A stretch of DNA of 64,000 bases, taken from NCBI GenBank assembly GCA_934654835.1, contig CAKUGY010000002.1, positions 124,001 to 188,000 on the forward strand, in the 5' to 3' direction. The notes under the pieces were generated by a model. That model was not told the origin of the DNA. It saw only the letters and a program-made list of their open reading frames with translations, and searched no databases. Positions 33,558 through 42,605 of the stretch are shown here, one piece after another (position 1 is the first letter of the stretch; every line of letters starts with the position of its first letter). The position numbers were made by a program, and so were the translations under genes. The DNA comes from an uncultured Collinsella sp. (GTDB lineage: Bacteria > Actinomycetota > Coriobacteriia > Coriobacteriales > Coriobacteriaceae).

Positions 33558-34439
33558 ATGGAGTTTGTTCTTGATAACGGTTCTGTTCGTGTGGCACTGA
33601 GCACGGCTGGCGGATCGTTCACTTCGATTAAAGCCAACGGCCGCGAGTACCTGTGGCAGGGTGACCCGGCGGTTTGGTCGGGCCAAGCTCCCATTTGCTT
33701 CCCGATTTGCGGCGGCCTTCGTGACGGCCGTGCGATGACCATGGGCGGCCGCGAGGTCAAGCTTGCCCGCCACGGCTTTGCCCGCAAGCAGGAGTGGAAG
33801 CTCGAGGAGCGGGGCGACAACATGGTTGCGCTGAGCCTAAGCTCTGCCGACCACGCCGAGCTGCTCGAGCAGTATCCGTATCCGTTTAAGATCGTTGCAC
33901 GCTACACGATCGATGCGGCAAAGGTGGCCGTGTCGTACGAGGTGACCAACGAGGGAACCGAGGACATGCCGTTCTTTGTGGGCGGTCATCCCGGCTTTAA
34001 GTGCCCGCTCGACGAGGGTGAGTCCTACGACGATTACGAGCTTCGATTTGAGCAGCGTGAGGCGGCAGAGCTCTGCACCGCCGTTCCCTCGACGGGCCTG
34101 ATCGATGTTGAGCATCGTAGTAAGAACCCGATGGTTGGCCACGGCCTGCCGCTTGCCCACGAGCTCTTCGACTTTGCCGAGACCATCTTTGATGTGCTCG
34201 AGAGTCGTGTGGTCACGCTGACCAAGAAGACCGAGGACAAGGGCGTGCGCCTGACATTCCCTGATATGCCGTACCTGATTGTATGGAGCAAGCCCGAGGG
34301 CGACTTTGTTGCGGTTGAGCCGTGGGGCGGCCTGTCCACCTGCTCCGATGAGGACGATATCCTGGAGCACAAGCGTGGCTGCCTGGTGGCCAAGCCGGGG
34401 GAGACCGTCACCCGTGGCTTTGAGATCGAGATTCTTTAA
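33558..34439 (+). CDS. lacX: LacX-like aldose 1-epimerase family protein
   Basis: 293 aa. Galactose mutarotase-like beta-sandwich: ICFPICGGLRDGR, LARHGFARKQEW with the catalytic-His region, VGGHPGFKCPL with the second His, and VAVEPWGGLSTC near the end. LacX proteins accompany tagatose-6-P lac operons; their exact substrate, probably a phosphorylated or free aldose anomer, is unproven. GAAAGGGAAGG precedes ATG. The lacC gene follows 56 bp later. Confidence 0.85.
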   Translation: MEFVLDNGSVRVALSTAGGSFTSIKANGREYLWQGDPAVWSGQAPICFPICGGLRDGRAMTMGGREVKLARHGFARKQEWKLEERGDNMVALSLSSADHAELLEQYPYPFKIVARYTIDAAKVAVSYEVTNEGTEDMPFFVGGHPGFKCPLDEGESYDDYELRFEQREAAELCTAVPSTGLIDVEHRSKNPMVGHGLPLAHELFDFAETIFDVLESRVVTLTKKTEDKGVRLTFPDMPYLIVWSKPEGDFVAVEPWGGLSTCSDEDDILEHKRGCLVAKPGETVTRGFEIEIL

Positions 34440-34495
34440 CGAGCTATCGTATGTTTGGGGACGCACACGTCGTGCCCCGGAAACAGGAGATCAAC

Positions 34496-35431
34496 ATGAT
34501 TCTGACCGTTACCATGAACCCGTCGATTGATACGCGCTATCAGCTCGACAAGCTGATCATCGACGACGTGAATCGCGTGACGCCCGAAAAGACCGCTGGT
34601 GGCAAGGGCCTCAACGTGAGCCGTGTGCTGCTGCAGCTGGGCGATGACGTGCTCGCAACCGGCCTGCTCGGCGGCCACATGGGTGCCTATATGGCCGAGC
34701 TTATGGATGCCGACGGCGTTAAGAACGACTTTGTGCCTATCGCCGGCGAGACGCGCATTTGCCTGAACATCCTGCACGAGGGCAATCAGACCGAGCTGCT
34801 GGAGAGCGGCCCGCAGATCGCACCTGCCGAGCTCGATGCCTTCACGGCTAAGTTCGCCGAGCTTGCAGCGAAGGCGGACGTTGTGACGCTTTCGGGCTCG
34901 CTGCCGCGTGGCGTCGATGCCGGCTACTATGCCGAGCTCGTCAAGATTGCCGAGAAGGCGGGCGCCAAGGTGCTGCTCGATACTTCGGGCGCTTCGCTGG
35001 AGGCCGCGCTGGCATCCGACGCCAAGCCCGAGCTCGTGAAGCCCAACCTGACCGAGATTAACGGCCTGCTGGGCACGTCCTTTACCACCGACGACGTCGA
35101 CGCGCTGCGCGAGGCGCTTGCCGCCGACGGCCGCTTTGCCGGTATTCCCTGGGTTGTCGTCTCGATGGGTGCCGCCGGCTCGGTGGGCTTCCACGAGGGC
35201 CGTGCGTTCCGCGCCAAGACGCCCGCGATTGCCGCTGTCAACGCGACGGGTTCCGGCGACTCGACCATCGCCGGCTTCGCGCACGCCATCGCCGCTGGCG
35301 CCGATGATGTCACGGTGCTCAAGACCGCCAATACCTGCGGCAAGCTCAACGCCATGGATCCCAAGACCGGCCACCTGGTAATGGACCGCTGGGACGAGGT
35401 CTACAACAGCGTCACGGTTACGGAGCTGTAG
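34496..35431 (+). CDS. lacC: Tagatose-6-phosphate kinase (PfkB family)
   Basis: 311 aa. 1-phosphofructokinase/LacC type: ILTVTMNPSIDTRYQLD at the start, GGKGLNVSRVL, LSGSLPRGVDAGYYAELV, KPNLTEINGLLG and the ATP/catalytic motif AVNATGSGDSTIAGF. In the lac context it should phosphorylate tagatose-6-P to tagatose-1,6-bisphosphate, though fructose-1-P kinase activity cannot be ruled out. CAGGAG seven bases before ATG 34496 sets the start. Last gene of the lacAB-lacX-lacC run. Confidence 0.9.
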   Translation: MILTVTMNPSIDTRYQLDKLIIDDVNRVTPEKTAGGKGLNVSRVLLQLGDDVLATGLLGGHMGAYMAELMDADGVKNDFVPIAGETRICLNILHEGNQTELLESGPQIAPAELDAFTAKFAELAAKADVVTLSGSLPRGVDAGYYAELVKIAEKAGAKVLLDTSGASLEAALASDAKPELVKPNLTEINGLLGTSFTTDDVDALREALAADGRFAGIPWVVVSMGAAGSVGFHEGRAFRAKTPAIAAVNATGSGDSTIAGFAHAIAAGADDVTVLKTANTCGKLNAMDPKTGHLVMDRWDEVYNSVTVTEL

Positions 35432-35443
35432 AAGTTACAAAAC

Positions 35444-35507
35444 GAGCGTGGATAATCTCCCACTTTTGGTGCCCATCCGAGCCCAAAGTGGGAGATTTTC
35501 CACGCTC
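35444..35507. terminator. Long stem-loop between convergent lacC and galT
   Basis: GAGCGTGGATAATCTCCCAC (35444-35463) pairs with GTGGGAGATTTTCCACGCTC (35488-35507) with one mismatch, extended inwards by TTT/AAA. It can terminate or shield transcripts from both sides. Confidence 0.65.
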
Positions 35508-35525
35508 ATTCGGGGTAGTAAAAAA

Positions 35526-35565
35526 CGGCGCCCGTCGGCGATGTTGCCGGCGGGCGCCGTTGTCG
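35526..35565 (-). terminator. Terminator of the galK-galT operon
   Basis: On the minus strand GGCGCCCGCCGGC pairs with GCCGACGGGCGCC (one mismatch), followed by GTTTTTT. It nearly repeats the galM terminator stem. Confidence 0.85.
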
Positions 35566-35607
35566 TGTGGGCGCTATTTGTCGAGCGCGAGCGTCGGGGC
35601 CTGCGTC

Positions 35608-37236
35608 CTACAGCGAGTCGATGAAGCGCTGCTGAGCGGCGCGGCCGGCTTCGTCCCACTTAAAGACGCCGGCGTTGTCGAGCACGTGGCCAAACACCAC
35701 GCCGACCTCCTCGTGCAGGATGTCGATGGCGTTTTCCGCCGTAAGCTCATCGGCACGACGGGCATAGACGTCCAGGGCCCATGCGGCGTGGCTGCGGCAA
35801 AGGTCGTCGCCCTCGAGCGCGGCGGCAAGGTCGTAGCTTGCGTCGACCTTGGCGGCCAGCAGGTGCTCGCGGACGGCGCCGAGCTCGGGGACCAGGCGCG
35901 GCGGCAGAATCGCCAGGCCCATGACCTCAATCAGGCCGATGTTCTCCTTCTTAATGTGGTGATACACGGCATGCGGGTGGAACACGCCCAGCGGATGCTC
36001 ATCGGTCGTAATGTTGCAGCGAAGCGCCAGGTAGGCCTCGTAGATATCGCCACCGGCATTGCCGCGGGAGTCCACGCGGCGGATGACGGGCGTCACGGTG
36101 TTGTGGGCCACGCCGTCGGCCGTGTGCGCGATGACACCCACGGACTCGTCGGTCCACTCGCGCCAGGCGAGGATAATCTTCTCAGCAGCATCGAGCAGCT
36201 GAGCGCGGTCGTGTGAGCGCAGACGCAGCACCGAAAGCGGCCACTGCAGCACGGTACCGGTGACCTTGTCAAAGCCGGGCACGCTAAACTGCGAGACCTC
36301 GGCCGCGTGCATCATGGGGAACTCGTGCGCGCCGCCCTGGAAGTGGTCGTGCGACAGAATCGAGCCACCCACGATGGGCAGGTCGGCGTTGGAGCCGATA
36401 AAGTAGTGCGGGAACAGGTCCACAAAGTCGAGCAGGCAGGAGAGACCCTTGCGATCGACGTGCATCGGACGATGCTCGGAGCTCATGGCAATGCAGTGCT
36501 CGTTAAAGTACGCGTACGGGCTGTACTGGAAGCCCCAGCGCTCGCCGTCGAGCTCAATAGGAATAACGCGCAGGTTCTGGCGAGCGGGATGAGCGCCACC
36601 GTCGGCTGCGGCGGATCGTCCGGGGTAGCCCTCGTTTTCGATGCAGAGCTGGCAGGCGGGATACTTCTCGCCCGTGTTCTTGGCAGCACCGGCTGCGGCA
36701 ATGTCGCGCGGGTCCTTTTCGGGCTTGGACAGGTTGATAGTAATCTCAAGATCGCCCCAGTTGGTGGGGGTACTCCATTTGATGTTGCGCGCGATGGCGG
36801 CACGGCGCACATAGCCGGCGTCGCAGCACAGGCCGTAGAACCAGTCGGTCGCGGCGCGGGGCTCGTTGACGCCCATGCGTCCGTTGAACTCCTCGTTTAC
36901 AACCGAAGGCCTCGGCATAAGCACACCCATGATGTGCATAGCGATACGGTCGCGGCCCGACGCCGTGTCCTCGGCGGCACCGTTGGCGACGGCGGTCTCG
37001 GAAAGCGCGGCGAGCGTGCCCTCCAGATCAAAGTCGGGGAGGGTGTTGGGGTGCAAAAGCGAGATCTTCTCGGTCTGCAGTGCCCAGGCCATGTCGAGCG
37101 CGGGGCCCGTGGCGCCGATGCACTCCAGAATGGTGTTGTAGGCCCAGATGCGGTCGTCCTGCCCGATCATGGACCGGTGGATGGCGTACTCGATCAGGTT
37201 CTGCGCAGCCTCGCGCACGTCGGTCATTACAGCCAT
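35608..37236 (-). CDS. galT: Galactose-1-phosphate uridylyltransferase (class II GalT)
   Basis: 542 aa, the length of the Gram-positive GalT class, not the ~350-aa Escherichia type. Shows EEFNGRMGVNEPRAATDWFYGL, SPYAYFNEHCIAM, LPIVGGSILSHDHFQGGAHEFPM with the HxH active-site region, and HPLGVFHPHAVYHHIKKENIGLIEVMG. It exchanges UMP between UDP-glucose and Gal-1-P. ATG 37236 overlaps the galK end by ten bases and has AAGGGGG at ten bases; a TAATG coupling at 37227 is the alternative. No galE is present in the window. Confidence 0.93.
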   Translation of the reverse strand: MAVMTDVREAAQNLIEYAIHRSMIGQDDRIWAYNTILECIGATGPALDMAWALQTEKISLLHPNTLPDFDLEGTLAALSETAVANGAAEDTASGRDRIAMHIMGVLMPRPSVVNEEFNGRMGVNEPRAATDWFYGLCCDAGYVRRAAIARNIKWSTPTNWGDLEITINLSKPEKDPRDIAAAGAAKNTGEKYPACQLCIENEGYPGRSAAADGGAHPARQNLRVIPIELDGERWGFQYSPYAYFNEHCIAMSSEHRPMHVDRKGLSCLLDFVDLFPHYFIGSNADLPIVGGSILSHDHFQGGAHEFPMMHAAEVSQFSVPGFDKVTGTVLQWPLSVLRLRSHDRAQLLDAAEKIILAWREWTDESVGVIAHTADGVAHNTVTPVIRRVDSRGNAGGDIYEAYLALRCNITTDEHPLGVFHPHAVYHHIKKENIGLIEVMGLAILPPRLVPELGAVREHLLAAKVDASYDLAAALEGDDLCRSHAAWALDVYARRADELTAENAIDILHEEVGVVFGHVLDNAGVFKWDEAGRAAQQRFIDSL

Positions 37237-38432
37237 GCCGCGTAAGCCCCCTTATCGGAGATAGCGTAGTGACGGGCAGAGCCCTCGCCCAGCCAGCCGT
37301 TCATCTTGGTAATGAAGGTATCGACCAGATCGAGCGGCACGAAGGCCTGAATAGTGCCGCCAAAGCCACCGCCGTGGATGCGGACGGCGCCGCGGCCGTC
37401 GAGCACGTGCTCGGCCAGCGCCAGGGCGTACATGGAGGGCTGCTCGGAGCCCAGCTTGGCAACGACATTCTGCAGGTACATGGCAGAGCTGGCGCCGGAC
37501 TCGCGCGTCAGGACCAGGAACTGGTCGATGTCGCCGGCGTTAAGAGCCGCCCAGCGCTTGTCGACCAGACCGTTCTCGTACCAGTAGTGAACGGCGCGCA
37601 GGCAGGCGCGGTCGCCCAGCTTGGCGCGCAGCTCGGGGAGCTTGGCGTCAAAGTCGGCAACGTCGACCTCGCACAGACGTGCCTTGCCAAACTCGGCGGC
37701 AACATCCTGCATCTCGCGCGGAACGGCGGCGTAGTCATCGGTGGCTGCCACATGGTCGGCACCCACCTTAACGAGCACGAGCGCATAGCCGTGGTCCTCA
37801 AAGTTGAGCTCGAGCTTCTGAGTTTTAGGCTGAGCCTGGTCCTCAAAATCCATGTAGGCAAGGCCGCCCAGGCATACGGCAGCCTGGTCCATCAGGCCGC
37901 AGGGCTTGCCGTAGTAGTTGTTCTCGGTGCGCTGGCTCATCTGCGCAAGCGCGACGGGCTCAATGGCGGGCGCGCCCCAGAGCGTCTCCATGGCGCGGCC
38001 GTATGCTGCCTCGACGGCAGCGGAGCTGGAAAGGCCGCCGCCCGAGGGGACGGAGCAGGTGAAGGCAAAGTCGAAGCCGTGGGGCTCAACGCCTAGGGCT
38101 GCGACCTCGTGGGCCATGCCGCGGACGAGGCTTGCGGACGTGCCCTTCTCGGACTCCTGAACATCCAGCGTGTCGAGCGTGATCTCAAAGGTGGGGTAGC
38201 CCTCGTCGGCAACGCGGACCTTGTTGGTGTCGGTTGCCACGGCAATGCCGTCGACGGCGACATCGAGCGAGCCGGCGATAACGTGGCCGCCTTCGTGGTC
38301 GGTGTGGTTGCCGCTGATCTCGGAGCGGCCGGGTGCGTGCACGTAGAGCACCTGGCGGTCGCCGATGGGGCCAAACTCCTCCTCAAACAGCTTGGTGAGC
38401 GTGGCGAGCGTCTTTTCGTCGGGGGCGGTCAT
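37227..38432 (-). CDS. galK: Galactokinase
   Basis: 401 aa. GHMP kinase: the galactokinase signature GRSEISGNHTDHEGG near residues 35-50, the ATP loop CSVPSGGGLSSSAAVEAAYG, and C-terminal RIHGGGFGGTIQAFVP. It makes galactose-1-phosphate from galactose and ATP. AAAGGATCCCC before ATG 38432 sets the start. First gene of the galK-galT operon, divergent from a LacI-type regulator with inverted operators between. Confidence 0.95.
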   Translation of the reverse strand: MTAPDEKTLATLTKLFEEEFGPIGDRQVLYVHAPGRSEISGNHTDHEGGHVIAGSLDVAVDGIAVATDTNKVRVADEGYPTFEITLDTLDVQESEKGTSASLVRGMAHEVAALGVEPHGFDFAFTCSVPSGGGLSSSAAVEAAYGRAMETLWGAPAIEPVALAQMSQRTENNYYGKPCGLMDQAAVCLGGLAYMDFEDQAQPKTQKLELNFEDHGYALVLVKVGADHVAATDDYAAVPREMQDVAAEFGKARLCEVDVADFDAKLPELRAKLGDRACLRAVHYWYENGLVDKRWAALNAGDIDQFLVLTRESGASSAMYLQNVVAKLGSEQPSMYALALAEHVLDGRGAVRIHGGGFGGTIQAFVPLDLVDTFITKMNGWLGEGSARHYAISDKGAYAAWL

Positions 38433-38472
38433 GGGGATCCTTTCCTTGGCGCGTACGGGTAAGTTTTGCGTC

Positions 38473-38558
38473 GTTATGAGTACGTTAACAATTTGAAGCG
38501 GCGTGAATTCAGCATTCACGATGCCGCACGTTAAGGGCTATGTTAACGTACTCATAAC
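38473..38558. promoter_or_regulatory. Inverted LacI-type operators between galK and its regulator
   Basis: GTTATGAGTACGTTAACA (38473-38490) is repeated perfectly in inverse at 38541-38558. A further copy, GAGTACGTTAACA, is at 38665-38677. The core TACGTTAACA resembles LacI/GalR half-sites. A GCGGC...GCCGC hairpin lies between the two arms, so the whole block can also fold as one long stem. Confidence 0.7.
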
Positions 38559-38604
38559 ACAACGCTTATTACTTTTTGAGAATCTGGTAATCGGTCGAAA
38601 TTCG

Positions 38605-38616
38605 ACCGTGAACGGT
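38605..38616. promoter_or_regulatory. Perfect ACCGTGAACGGT palindrome
   Basis: ACCGTGAACGGT is the most symmetrical copy of the motif that recurs before the lac, GlcNAc PTS and agmatine genes. It lies in the galK/LacI divergent region. Confidence 0.5.
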
Positions 38617-38769
38617 AGTGCCGTATGGACTTATAGAGCAGAAGAGCTGCAGCTAGAAAAAGTAGAGTACGTTAACATGCGTCCGACGATAGCGGCCCTC
38701 CGCACGGGTCAAATTCCCGCGCGGAGGGCATGCACGCTATTCCGATCTTGCAAGGGTGAAGGTGATCTT

Positions 38770-39801
38770 GTGGCAAGGCGCCCCTCCAACGATACAGGCT
38801 CGCGTCCGGTTTCCATGGCCGACGTCGCCCGCGCTGCTGGCGTTTCGCAGCAGACGGTCTCGCGCGTCGCCAACGGCCTGCCCAATGTGAACGAGCAGAC
38901 GCGCCAGCGCGTGCAGGCCGCCATGCAAGAGCTCGGCTTTCGCCCGAGCTATGCCGGCCGCTCCCTGCGCGACGGTCGCTACCATTCGGTCGGCCTATGC
39001 GTCAACGACGTCACCAAGTTTGGGAACCTGACAATGATCGACGGCATCGCCAGCGCCGCTCGCGAGCACGGCTGTGCCATCACGCTAGTCGAGATGTCCA
39101 AGACCGAGGAGTTTTCGCTTGCCGAAGCCACGCGTCGCATGGCGGCCCTGCCGGTCGATGGCATCATTATCGGCATGAGCCGTATGGCGCCCGACTTTGA
39201 GACGTTTGATCCACTGCCGGGGATCGGCACGGTTATCGTCACCATGTATGCGCATCCGCGCGTGACCACGGTCGATTCCGACCATTACGGCTGCTCGCTG
39301 CTGCTTATGGACCATCTGTTTGAGCTTGGCCACGAGCAGATTCGATATATCGGCGGTCCATCCTTCTCGGTGGACGAGCAATTCCGCCGCGCCGGTTGGC
39401 AAGACGCGCTCGAGCGCAGGCATATCGAGCCGGCAGAGCCGCTCGAGGGCGACTGGTCTGCCAACAGTGGCTACGAGGCCGGCAGGTATCTGGCCGAGCA
39501 CGACCGCACCATGACGGCGGTCTATGCGGCAAACGACCAGATGGCAAACGGCGCCATCGCCGCGCTGCGCGATAGTGGCCTGCGCGTGCCCGAGGACGTG
39601 AGCGTGGTGGGCGTCGACGATTCGCTCGATGATTTTGTCGCACACAACGAGCTCACGACCGTGCGGTTCGATCTGCATCAGCGCGGACGCGAGGTGTTTG
39701 AGCATGCGGTCCCTAAGGAGGGGACGCCGGGCAAGACCGTCGCGATCCGTATCCCCGGCCAGCTCATCGTTCGGCATACCACAGCGGCTCCGCGCGCATA
39801 G
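38770..39801 (+). CDS. LacI family transcriptional regulator (gal operon)
   Basis: 343 aa from GTG 38770, which follows GAAGGTGAT. Helix-turn-helix VSMADVARAAGVSQQTVSRVANGLPNVNEQTRQRVQAAMQELGFRPSYAGRSLRDG and the sugar-binding domain with AVYAANDQMANGAIAALRDSGLRVPEDVSVVGVDDSLDD. Very like the two lac LacI regulators. Divergent from galK-galT with three TACGTTAACA sites between, so it is the likely galactose-operon repressor. Confidence 0.9.
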   Translation: MARRPSNDTGSRPVSMADVARAAGVSQQTVSRVANGLPNVNEQTRQRVQAAMQELGFRPSYAGRSLRDGRYHSVGLCVNDVTKFGNLTMIDGIASAAREHGCAITLVEMSKTEEFSLAEATRRMAALPVDGIIIGMSRMAPDFETFDPLPGIGTVIVTMYAHPRVTTVDSDHYGCSLLLMDHLFELGHEQIRYIGGPSFSVDEQFRRAGWQDALERRHIEPAEPLEGDWSANSGYEAGRYLAEHDRTMTAVYAANDQMANGAIAALRDSGLRVPEDVSVVGVDDSLDDFVAHNELTTVRFDLHQRGREVFEHAVPKEGTPGKTVAIRIPGQLIVRHTTAAPRA

Positions 39802-39930
39802 TTTCCGCAGGTCAACGGCGTGTTGCTGCGTTTGGATAACAAACGGTAAGGATGCTGGCAGATGGCTGTTGGGATACAGCCGAGTGCTATGATAGACGGG
39901 TTCTTTTGTCTATCTAGGAGGCTTTGCCTG

Positions 39931-41091
39931 ATGGAGATCACCAAGGATATCCGCTACGTTGGCGTCGACGATCACGACATTGACCTGTTCGAGGGCCAGT
40001 ACGACGTGTCCGAGAACGGTATGGCATACAACAGCTACGCTATCTTGGGCGAGAAGATCGCTGTCGCCGATTCGGTCGACGGCGGTTTTGTTGATGAGTG
40101 GCTCGGCAACATCGAGGCCGTGCTCGACGGTCGCACGCCCGATTACCTGGTCGTCCACCACATGGAGCCCGACCACTCCGCTGGCATCGCCGCCTTTATG
40201 GAGCGCTATCCGCAGGCCCAGATCGTGGCCAGCATGGGCGCCTTCCGCATGATGGTCAACTACTTTGGCACCGATTATCCCGAGCGCAAGATGGTCGTCA
40301 AAGAGGGCGACGTGCTCGACCTGGGCGGCCACAGCCTGACCTTCGTCGGTGCCCCCAACGTGCACTGGCCCGAGGTACTCTTCTCCTACGAGGCCACCGA
40401 CAAGGTGCTCTTTAGTGCCGACGGCTTTGGTAAGTTCGGTGCCAACGACATCGAGGACCCGGAAGGCTGGGCCTGCGAGGCGCGTCGTTACTACTTTGGT
40501 ATCGTGGGCAAGTTCGGCAAGTTCGTGCAGGCCGTGCTCAAGAAGGCCGCCGATCTGGATATTCAGATCATCTGCCCGCTCCACGGCCCCGTGCTGACCG
40601 AGAACCTGGGTTATTACCTCGACACCTACAACACCTGGTCGAGCTACCAGCCCGAGGACGAGGGCATCACCATTGCCTACGCGAGCGTCTACGGCCATCT
40701 GAAGGCTGCCGTCGAGGAGCTCGCCGCGGCACTCGAGGCTCGCGGCCAGAAGGTCTCCGTCTTTGACCTTGCTCGCGACGATATGGCCGAGGCCGTTGAG
40801 GACGCGTTCCGCTACAACCGTCTGGTGCTTGCTTCCATCACCTACCAGGGCGAGATCTTCCCGTTTATGAGCACCTTCATCCACACGCTCGCCGAGCATG
40901 CCTACCAGAACCGCACGGTGGCACTCGTCGAGGCCGGCTCTTGGGCGCCTGCCGCTGCCAAGGTCATGACCAAGGAGCTCGAGGGCATGAAGGACATCAC
41001 CCTGGCGCAGAACAAGGTGACCGTCCTGGGCTCGCTCAACGACGCATCGCGCGCTCAGATCGAGGCCCTCGCCGACGAGCTTTCCAAGTAG
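39931..41091 (+). CDS. Flavodiiron (FprA family A-type) flavoprotein
   Basis: 386 aa. N-terminal metallo-beta-lactamase domain with the diiron ligands in HHMEPDH (His77, Glu79, Asp81, His82), NVHWPEVLFSYE, LFSADGFGKFG and CPLHGP; C-terminal flavodoxin domain starting at about residue 247 (IAYASVYGHLKAAVEELAAAL). Such enzymes reduce O2 to water or NO to N2O in anaerobes. A rubredoxin or similar donor is not adjacent. TAGGAGG before ATG 39931 sets the start. Confidence 0.94.
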   Translation: MEITKDIRYVGVDDHDIDLFEGQYDVSENGMAYNSYAILGEKIAVADSVDGGFVDEWLGNIEAVLDGRTPDYLVVHHMEPDHSAGIAAFMERYPQAQIVASMGAFRMMVNYFGTDYPERKMVVKEGDVLDLGGHSLTFVGAPNVHWPEVLFSYEATDKVLFSADGFGKFGANDIEDPEGWACEARRYYFGIVGKFGKFVQAVLKKAADLDIQIICPLHGPVLTENLGYYLDTYNTWSSYQPEDEGITIAYASVYGHLKAAVEELAAALEARGQKVSVFDLARDDMAEAVEDAFRYNRLVLASITYQGEIFPFMSTFIHTLAEHAYQNRTVALVEAGSWAPAAAKVMTKELEGMKDITLAQNKVTVLGSLNDASRAQIEALADELSK

Positions 41092-41112
41092 CGATACGTT
41101 CGCTTTTGACAC

Positions 41113-41158
41113 GAAAACTACCACAAAGGGGACAGGCACCTTTGTGGTGGTTTTTGTT
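41113..41158. terminator. CACAAAGG hairpin terminator, left copy
   Basis: ACCACAAAGG-ggacaggca-CCTTTGTGGT forms a perfect 10-bp stem followed by GGTTTTTGTTTTT, so it terminates the flavoprotein gene. A nearly identical 40-bp sequence lies in inverted orientation at 42555-42605, on the far side of the ATPase gene. Confidence 0.8.
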
Positions 41159-41200
41159 TTTGGTCGAAGAGGACGGTTGGCACGGCTGTTGACCGTTTGC

Positions 41201-41270
41201 TCAAAGAACTCAAGCATGCTCAAAAAACTCAAAGATGCTCAAGAAAATCAAAGATGCTCAAACTAATCAA
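41201..41270. repeat. Short tandem direct repeats upstream of the ATPase gene
   Basis: About three units of a 19-20 bp sequence based on ACTCAAAGATGCTCAA are repeated head to tail (41207-41266). They lie within 110 bp of the ATPase start and could be operator iterons. Confidence 0.5.
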
Positions 41271-41315
41271 GGGCTGTAGGGCATAATGGAATTACGTGAG
41301 TTCAAGGGAGGCCTT

Positions 41316-42431
41316 ATGGCGGCAGCGACAGCGTACAAGCAAGCAAATCCGTTCACGCCGATGTTCGGACGTGTACCGGCATACATGGCCGGCCGTGAGC
41401 AAATCATTGATGATATGGTGCTGGCGTTTGAAAGCGCCGATTCCGACCCCAACCTATGCTCGATTTTCTACGGCGCGCGCGGTACAGGCAAAACGGCACT
41501 TTTGGCATATCTGTCATACCGCGCCCAGCAAGAAGGCTGGATTACGGCGAATGTGACGGCTTCGGACGGAATGCTCGAGGACATTCTGCAGCGCCTCAAC
41601 GAATCGGCCGTTCATCTGATTGAAAAGCCCGCTTCTAGGCGTGTGAACAGTGTTGGGATTGCCTCCATAGGAAGTATGAGCTGGGAAAACGTCGATATTG
41701 AGTATGAGGGCGCCAACTGGCGTACTAAGATGAACGCTCTGTTTGCTCAACTTGAAGCGACTGACACCGGGGTACTTATCGCCGTTGACGAAGTTGATGC
41801 ATCGTTTGCGCAAATGACGGAGCTCGTTACCACTTACCAGCATTTTGTGAGTGAGAACAAAAAGGTGGCTTTGCTCATGGCTGGGCTGCCGTTTCGCGTG
41901 TTGGCATTGCTGACAGGTAAATCGACATCGTTTCTTCGCCGTGCGGCCCAACATTCGCTGGGATCTATTTCGCCGACTGAGGTAAAGGAAGCGTTCCGGC
42001 TGACGATTGAAGACGGCGGCAAGACGATTTCTGATGAGGCGGTTGACCGTGCTGCCGAGGCAATCGATGGTTTTCCATTTATGTTCCAGTTGGTGGGATA
42101 TCGGGCGTGGAACGCTTCGCGCCAAGCGTCCGAGGTTTCCCTTGAAGATGTCGAACGCGGCGCAAAGCTTGCGCAAGAGGAGCTCGAATCGCGCGTTTTT
42201 GCTTCGACTGCGGCAGAGCTTTCGCAGGGGGACTTGGATTTCCTTCGCGCAATGAATCCTGTGGGTACGACGACCAGACAAGAATTGACTGCGAGGCTTA
42301 AGAAGAGCTCCGGTTCGATTTCGACATACAAGAAACGTCTGATTGAGGCAGGGGTGATTGAAGAACCCTTACAGGGGCGTTTCGAGTTTGCGCTGCCGGG
42401 CTTCGGTCGATATGTAGCGACGCTTTGCTAG
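41316..42431 (+). CDS. AAA/ORC-like ATP-binding protein
   Basis: 371 aa. AAA ATPase of the Orc1/Cdc6-like or DUF-type solitary class: FGRVPAYMAGREQIIDDMV, Walker A GARGTGKTA (about residues 50-58), Walker B VLIAVDEVDASFAQM, and a C-terminal winged-helix-like region (LTARLKKSSGSISTYKKRLIEAGVIEEPLQGRFEFALPGFGRYV). AGGGAGG before ATG 41316 sets the start; ATG 41286 is less supported. GC content is lower than its neighbours, and inverted copies of one terminator hairpin flank it, so it may be an acquired cassette. The function is unknown. Confidence 0.8.
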   Translation: MAAATAYKQANPFTPMFGRVPAYMAGREQIIDDMVLAFESADSDPNLCSIFYGARGTGKTALLAYLSYRAQQEGWITANVTASDGMLEDILQRLNESAVHLIEKPASRRVNSVGIASIGSMSWENVDIEYEGANWRTKMNALFAQLEATDTGVLIAVDEVDASFAQMTELVTTYQHFVSENKKVALLMAGLPFRVLALLTGKSTSFLRRAAQHSLGSISPTEVKEAFRLTIEDGGKTISDEAVDRAAEAIDGFPFMFQLVGYRAWNASRQASEVSLEDVERGAKLAQEELESRVFASTAAELSQGDLDFLRAMNPVGTTTRQELTARLKKSSGSISTYKKRLIEAGVIEEPLQGRFEFALPGFGRYVATLC

Positions 42432-42471
42432 AGGGTCACCTCTGCGAAGGACTGTTCCGTGTTCTTCGTTG

Positions 42472-42526
42472 TCTCAATCTGTAACAGTTAACCGGCTTTT
42501 AGTGGTCTATTTGTTACAGATTGAGA
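42472..42526. repeat. Solitary copy of the 55-bp hairpin repeat
   Basis: Same 15-base ends as the arrays at 20.1 and 24.9 kb (TCTCAATCTGTAACA and TGTTACAGATTGAGA, a perfect 15-bp stem) with a 25-base loop region of different sequence. It lies between the convergent ATPase and DeoR genes. The bases after it (GACGGAGCGGGC) resemble an array spacer. Confidence 0.75.
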
Positions 42527-42554
42527 CAAACTGACGGAGCGGGCTGCCGTGCCG

Positions 42555-42605
42555 ACCAAAACCACCACAAAGGTGCCTGTCCCCTTTGTGGTGGTTTTGT
42601 TTTTA
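42555..42605. terminator. CACAAAGG hairpin terminator, right copy
   Basis: ACCACCACAAAGG pairs with CCTTTGTGGTGGT around a TGCCTGTCCC loop and is followed by TTTGTTTTT for the plus-strand ATPase gene; AAAACC on the other side would serve the convergent DeoR gene. It is an inverted copy of the 41113 hairpin. Confidence 0.8.

Noticed and set aside
38503..38769. N-terminal extension of the third LacI regulator
   Set aside because: The region holds inverted operators and the start of homology is at VSMADVARAAG; GTG 38770 has a ribosome site.
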